64,000 nt of DNA. It comes from Endozoicomonas sp965261315. Lineage in GTDB: Bacteria > Pseudomonadota > Gammaproteobacteria > Pseudomonadales > Endozoicomonadaceae. Below the pieces are notes generated by a model, which searched no databases, was not told the DNA's origin, and saw nothing but the letters and a program-made list of their open reading frames with translations. Location of the stretch: NCBI GenBank assembly GCA_965261315.1, contig CBDHDM010000090.1, positions 1 to 64,000 on the forward strand, written 5' to 3'. This document shows, piece by piece, positions 62,227 through 64,000 of this stretch. Both the position numbers and the translations under genes were made by a program. Numbering within the stretch: position 1 is the stretch's first letter; the number at the start of each line of letters is the position of its first letter.

Positions 62227-63582
62227 TCACATACTGTCAACATACGTCCGGTTCCGGTCCATGCGCTGCATCGTTTGCTGCATATTCAAAAACTGTTTGT
62301 GCGTGCGCTGATGAACCAACTGTCGTTTAGTGTCCAGACTCTGCTGGTCAGAAGAGAGCCGTTGCAAATCGCGGGACAGGTAACTGATTCTGGAAAGTAA
62401 CGGGCTTTGTCCAGACATCAGGGTGTCCATTTTCCGGGCGATGGAGAGTACCGGTTTTTCACTGTCCGAGAGAAATTGCAGCACTTGATAAGGCAGGGTG
62501 TTCAACTGATGTCGGAACCAGGTTTCGTCCAGCAACCATAAACCGTTGCGTTCGGTACTGACGCCAAGATCCTGCAGGCTGTCGATGTGTGTTGCACTGT
62601 CCGGCTCAATCACATCCGGTGTGGCATTGACCAGCTTTCGCAACTGAGTGCTGACGCCCCTGAGGGAGGCGGGCGTTCCGGCATCCACCTGAAGCCCTTT
62701 ATCGTTCCTGGGGTCACTGGCCTGCAGCAGTTGATTGCAGTGACTGACAAAGTCCGACATGGCCGTGACCAGGGCTTCCACATCCTGGCTGACCTCGATG
62801 TACAGCTTCCGGTCCGGGTCGGCCTGTTTCAGGGTCAGGCTCAGCCCGTGAATGGCCTGCTGATGCACATTGCCCGGTAAATACAGCATGACACCATTAA
62901 TACTGACCAATGCATCCGATGGGGAAACCTGCTCTGTCATGATATCCGCCAGCTCGGCTCCGGTGCCGGTGCCGCTCAGGTTCATGCGCAGGTCAGCGCC
63001 TTTTTCTGCGCCGGTCAGTAATAGCTGCTGGCCTTCTTTTCCGGCGATCACTGTCGCCCGGATTTTCCCCTGGGTACTGAGCTGAATGGATTTGGCTATG
63101 GTGGTCAGGGTGCTGTTGGCGGCAATATTCACTTTCCAGCGTCCACCATTCAGCGCAAGGTCCAGCGTACCGGATGCTTTAAACACGTTATCTTTATCAA
63201 ACGCCGGGCTGGCCATAATCTGCGGCGATGCCAGCTGGTGTACCGCCAATTGATAACTGCCGGGGTCAGGACGACCACGGACGTTTACACCAACACGGTC
63301 GGACTCACTGGAAACCGCAACCCAGCGGCCAAGGCTGTGTCCATTACCGTTGCCATTGCCGTTACCATTGCTGTTAAGGCTGGCTTCCTGAACCAGTGCC
63401 CGGGCGGAGTGATGCAGGTTGCCCACGGCCTGATAGACCGACACCATCAGATCCTGCTCCTGTGACAGCAGTTTCTCCCGCCGTTGCAGGGCGCTTTCGG
63501 AGGGTGACATTTCGGCGTTGACCACGGCATCCACCACCGTATTTATATCGTAGTTGCCGTTGGCGGGCATGATTGTGTTCAT
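62227..63582 (-). CDS. lafB: Flagellar filament cap FliD (LafB-type)
   Basis: 451 residues. FliD caps the filament tip and inserts flagellin. N-terminal helix INTVVDAVVNAEMSPSESALQRREK, then a tandem Asn-Gly run (NSNGNGNGNGNGHS, about residues 72-85) encoded by 12-base repeats at 63341-63376. The D2/D3 core includes SGTLDLALNGGRWKVNIA, TLTTIAKSIQ and TLKQADPDRKLYIEVSQD. The C-terminus carries the usual coiled helix RISYLSRDLQRLSSDQQSL followed by TKRQLVHQRTHKQFLNMQQ. It is directly downstream of a flagellin end, the lafA-lafB order. Confidence 0.88.
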   Translation of the reverse strand: MNTIMPANGNYDINTVVDAVVNAEMSPSESALQRREKLLSQEQDLMVSVYQAVGNLHHSARALVQEASLNSNGNGNGNGNGHSLGRWVAVSSESDRVGVNVRGRPDPGSYQLAVHQLASPQIMASPAFDKDNVFKASGTLDLALNGGRWKVNIAANSTLTTIAKSIQLSTQGKIRATVIAGKEGQQLLLTGAEKGADLRMNLSGTGTGAELADIMTEQVSPSDALVSINGVMLYLPGNVHQQAIHGLSLTLKQADPDRKLYIEVSQDVEALVTAMSDFVSHCNQLLQASDPRNDKGLQVDAGTPASLRGVSTQLRKLVNATPDVIEPDSATHIDSLQDLGVSTERNGLWLLDETWFRHQLNTLPYQVLQFLSDSEKPVLSIARKMDTLMSGQSPLLSRISYLSRDLQRLSSDQQSLDTKRQLVHQRTHKQFLNMQQTMQRMDRNRTYVDSM

Positions 63583-63603
63583 TCAAAAACACCGGCTGAT
63601 GTA

Positions 63604-63681
63604 TTGCCACGGAGACACAAAGACACGGAGAAGTGCTTTATTCATCGGTCTTCTCTCTGTGCCTCCGTGCCTCTGTGGCAA
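63604..63681. repeat. Inverted repeat 'GCCAC-GAG-CAC-GAG' type
   Basis: TTGCCACGGAGACACAAAGA and on (63604-63632) is complementary, with mismatches, to TTCTCTCTGTGCCTCCGTGC and on (63650-63681). The pair encloses a short centre and forms a long imperfect hairpin. This is a widely dispersed extragenic element type in Gammaproteobacteria. It lies in the fliD-flagellin spacer. Confidence 0.65.
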
Positions 63682-63726
63682 AAAACGGTATATCCGGGCC
63701 TCATTACCACGCAGCGCAAGAGCACA

Positions 63727-63930
63727 AGGTTGCCGCAAAACCCGAAAAGACGGCCTAACCGCGTAGGTCGGCTCTTAAGAGCCGACACCCAAACCAACCG
63801 CCATGCACCATTCATATCTGGGTTTCATGGGGGATGGCGGTGAGGCCGCGAGTCGGCTCGCATGCGAACCGACCTACGTCAAGACCGCCTTTTCGTGTTT
63901 TGCAACAGCCTCAGAGCGTGGGAACGAGGG
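63727..63930. repeat. Nested palindromic element, about 190 bp
   Basis: Outer arms AGGTTGCCGCAAAACCCGAA (from 63727) and its complement ending TTTTGCAACAGCCT (63913), then CGTAGGTCGG (63763-63772) / CCGACCTACG (63869-63878), then hairpins TCGGCTCTTAAGAGCCGA and TCGGCTCGCATGCGAACCGA inside. It ends with GCGTGGGAACGAGG, a half of the palindrome at 48211. Size and symmetry suggest a miniature mobile element inserted between fliD and the flagellin. Confidence 0.6.
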
Positions 63931-63952
63931 AATGGCTCCAGCTCAGGTTCGA

Positions 63953-64000
63953 TCAGTTCAGTAACGACAGAACATCCTGCTGCATGGTGTTGGCCCGGTT
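63953..64000 (-). CDS. lafA: C-terminal end of a flagellin (right edge of window)
   Basis: Minus-strand codons at the edge read NRANTMQQDVLSLLN and a stop at 63953. This is the conserved C-terminal signature of flagellin (the 'QAN.M.QNVLSLL' end). The rest of the gene lies outside the window. Its place directly before fliD fits the lafA-lafB order of lateral flagella. The lafA symbol is inferred from the neighbouring order. Confidence 0.75.
   Translation of the reverse strand, partial: NRANTMQQDVLSLLN

Noticed and set aside
63604..63681. CRISPR-like impression from repeated GCCAC/GAG units
   Set aside because: Only two inverted arms, no regular direct repeats or spacers, no cas genes.
63554..63843. 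Two plus-strand frames at the right edge
   Set aside because: They run through palindromic repeats and the antisense start of fliD; translated sequence is repeat-derived.

Overview
The window is a chromosomal segment of a Gammaproteobacterium. The gene set (rnfABCDGE electron-transport operon, class-I ppc, plsB, rsmJ, nth, dapE, adk-tsaB-uppP, NRAMP transporter, a second-type flagellar cluster) and the protein sequences look like the marine Oceanospirillales/Endozoicomonas branch. The family is likely; the genus is only an inference from style and content. I recognise no rRNA, tRNA, CRISPR array, intact insertion sequence or replication origin.

Layout. 1-6 kb: a PAP2 phosphatase (cut by the left edge), a frameshifted TetR regulator, a redoxin, a frameshifted DTW-domain tRNA modification enzyme, a heavily frameshifted NRAMP-type metal transporter behind Fur-like boxes, a DUF406 protein and the YjiG/YjiH membrane pair. 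6-20 kb: mostly plus-strand housekeeping genes: ppc (two indels), a proton/oligopeptide symporter, a tautomerase, a periplasmic binding protein, a KASIII enzyme, adk, tsaB, uppP; then a hemerythrin, a nucleobase permease, a 1.2-kb non-coding stretch with a palindromic element, a polyamine-binding-protein relic and a 16-G tract, then rsmJ. 20-30 kb: plsB, dapE, a GH84 O-GlcNAcase-like enzyme, nth, a membrane diguanylate cyclase with a His-rich periplasmic loop, and two envelope proteins. 30-39 kb: a solitary trpB behind a structured leader, a beta-propeller/molybdopterin oxidoreductase/TetR group, and a TonB-receptor/YfiR pair. 39-45 kb: the rnf operon. 45-55 kb: an SDR, a DadA-like oxidase, a YgbA protein and a complete gsiABCD-like peptide importer joined to an isoaspartyl dipeptidase. 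55-57.8 kb: an accessory island with a DUF2288 gene, an arfB truncated by an ABC-ATPase fragment, and an unrecognised 419-residue protein that looks like a secreted effector. 57.8-64 kb: a flagellar block in the lateral-flagella (laf) order: flagellin end, fliD, fliS, fliK, fliL, motA, motB, separated by palindromic repeats.

How it works together. The gsi/iadA cassette, the POT symporter and possibly YjiGH point to feeding on peptides, including damaged isoaspartyl peptides. The Rnf complex and the molybdopterin enzyme supply redox flexibility. GH84, the effector-like protein and the lateral flagella fit a host- or surface-associated life. A recurring theme is the single-base indel inside short homopolymers of otherwise well conserved genes (tetR, DTW, NRAMP, DUF406, ppc, rnfC, iadA). 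The protein sequence continues intact in the next frame each time, so these are either assembly/sequencing errors or very recent mutations.
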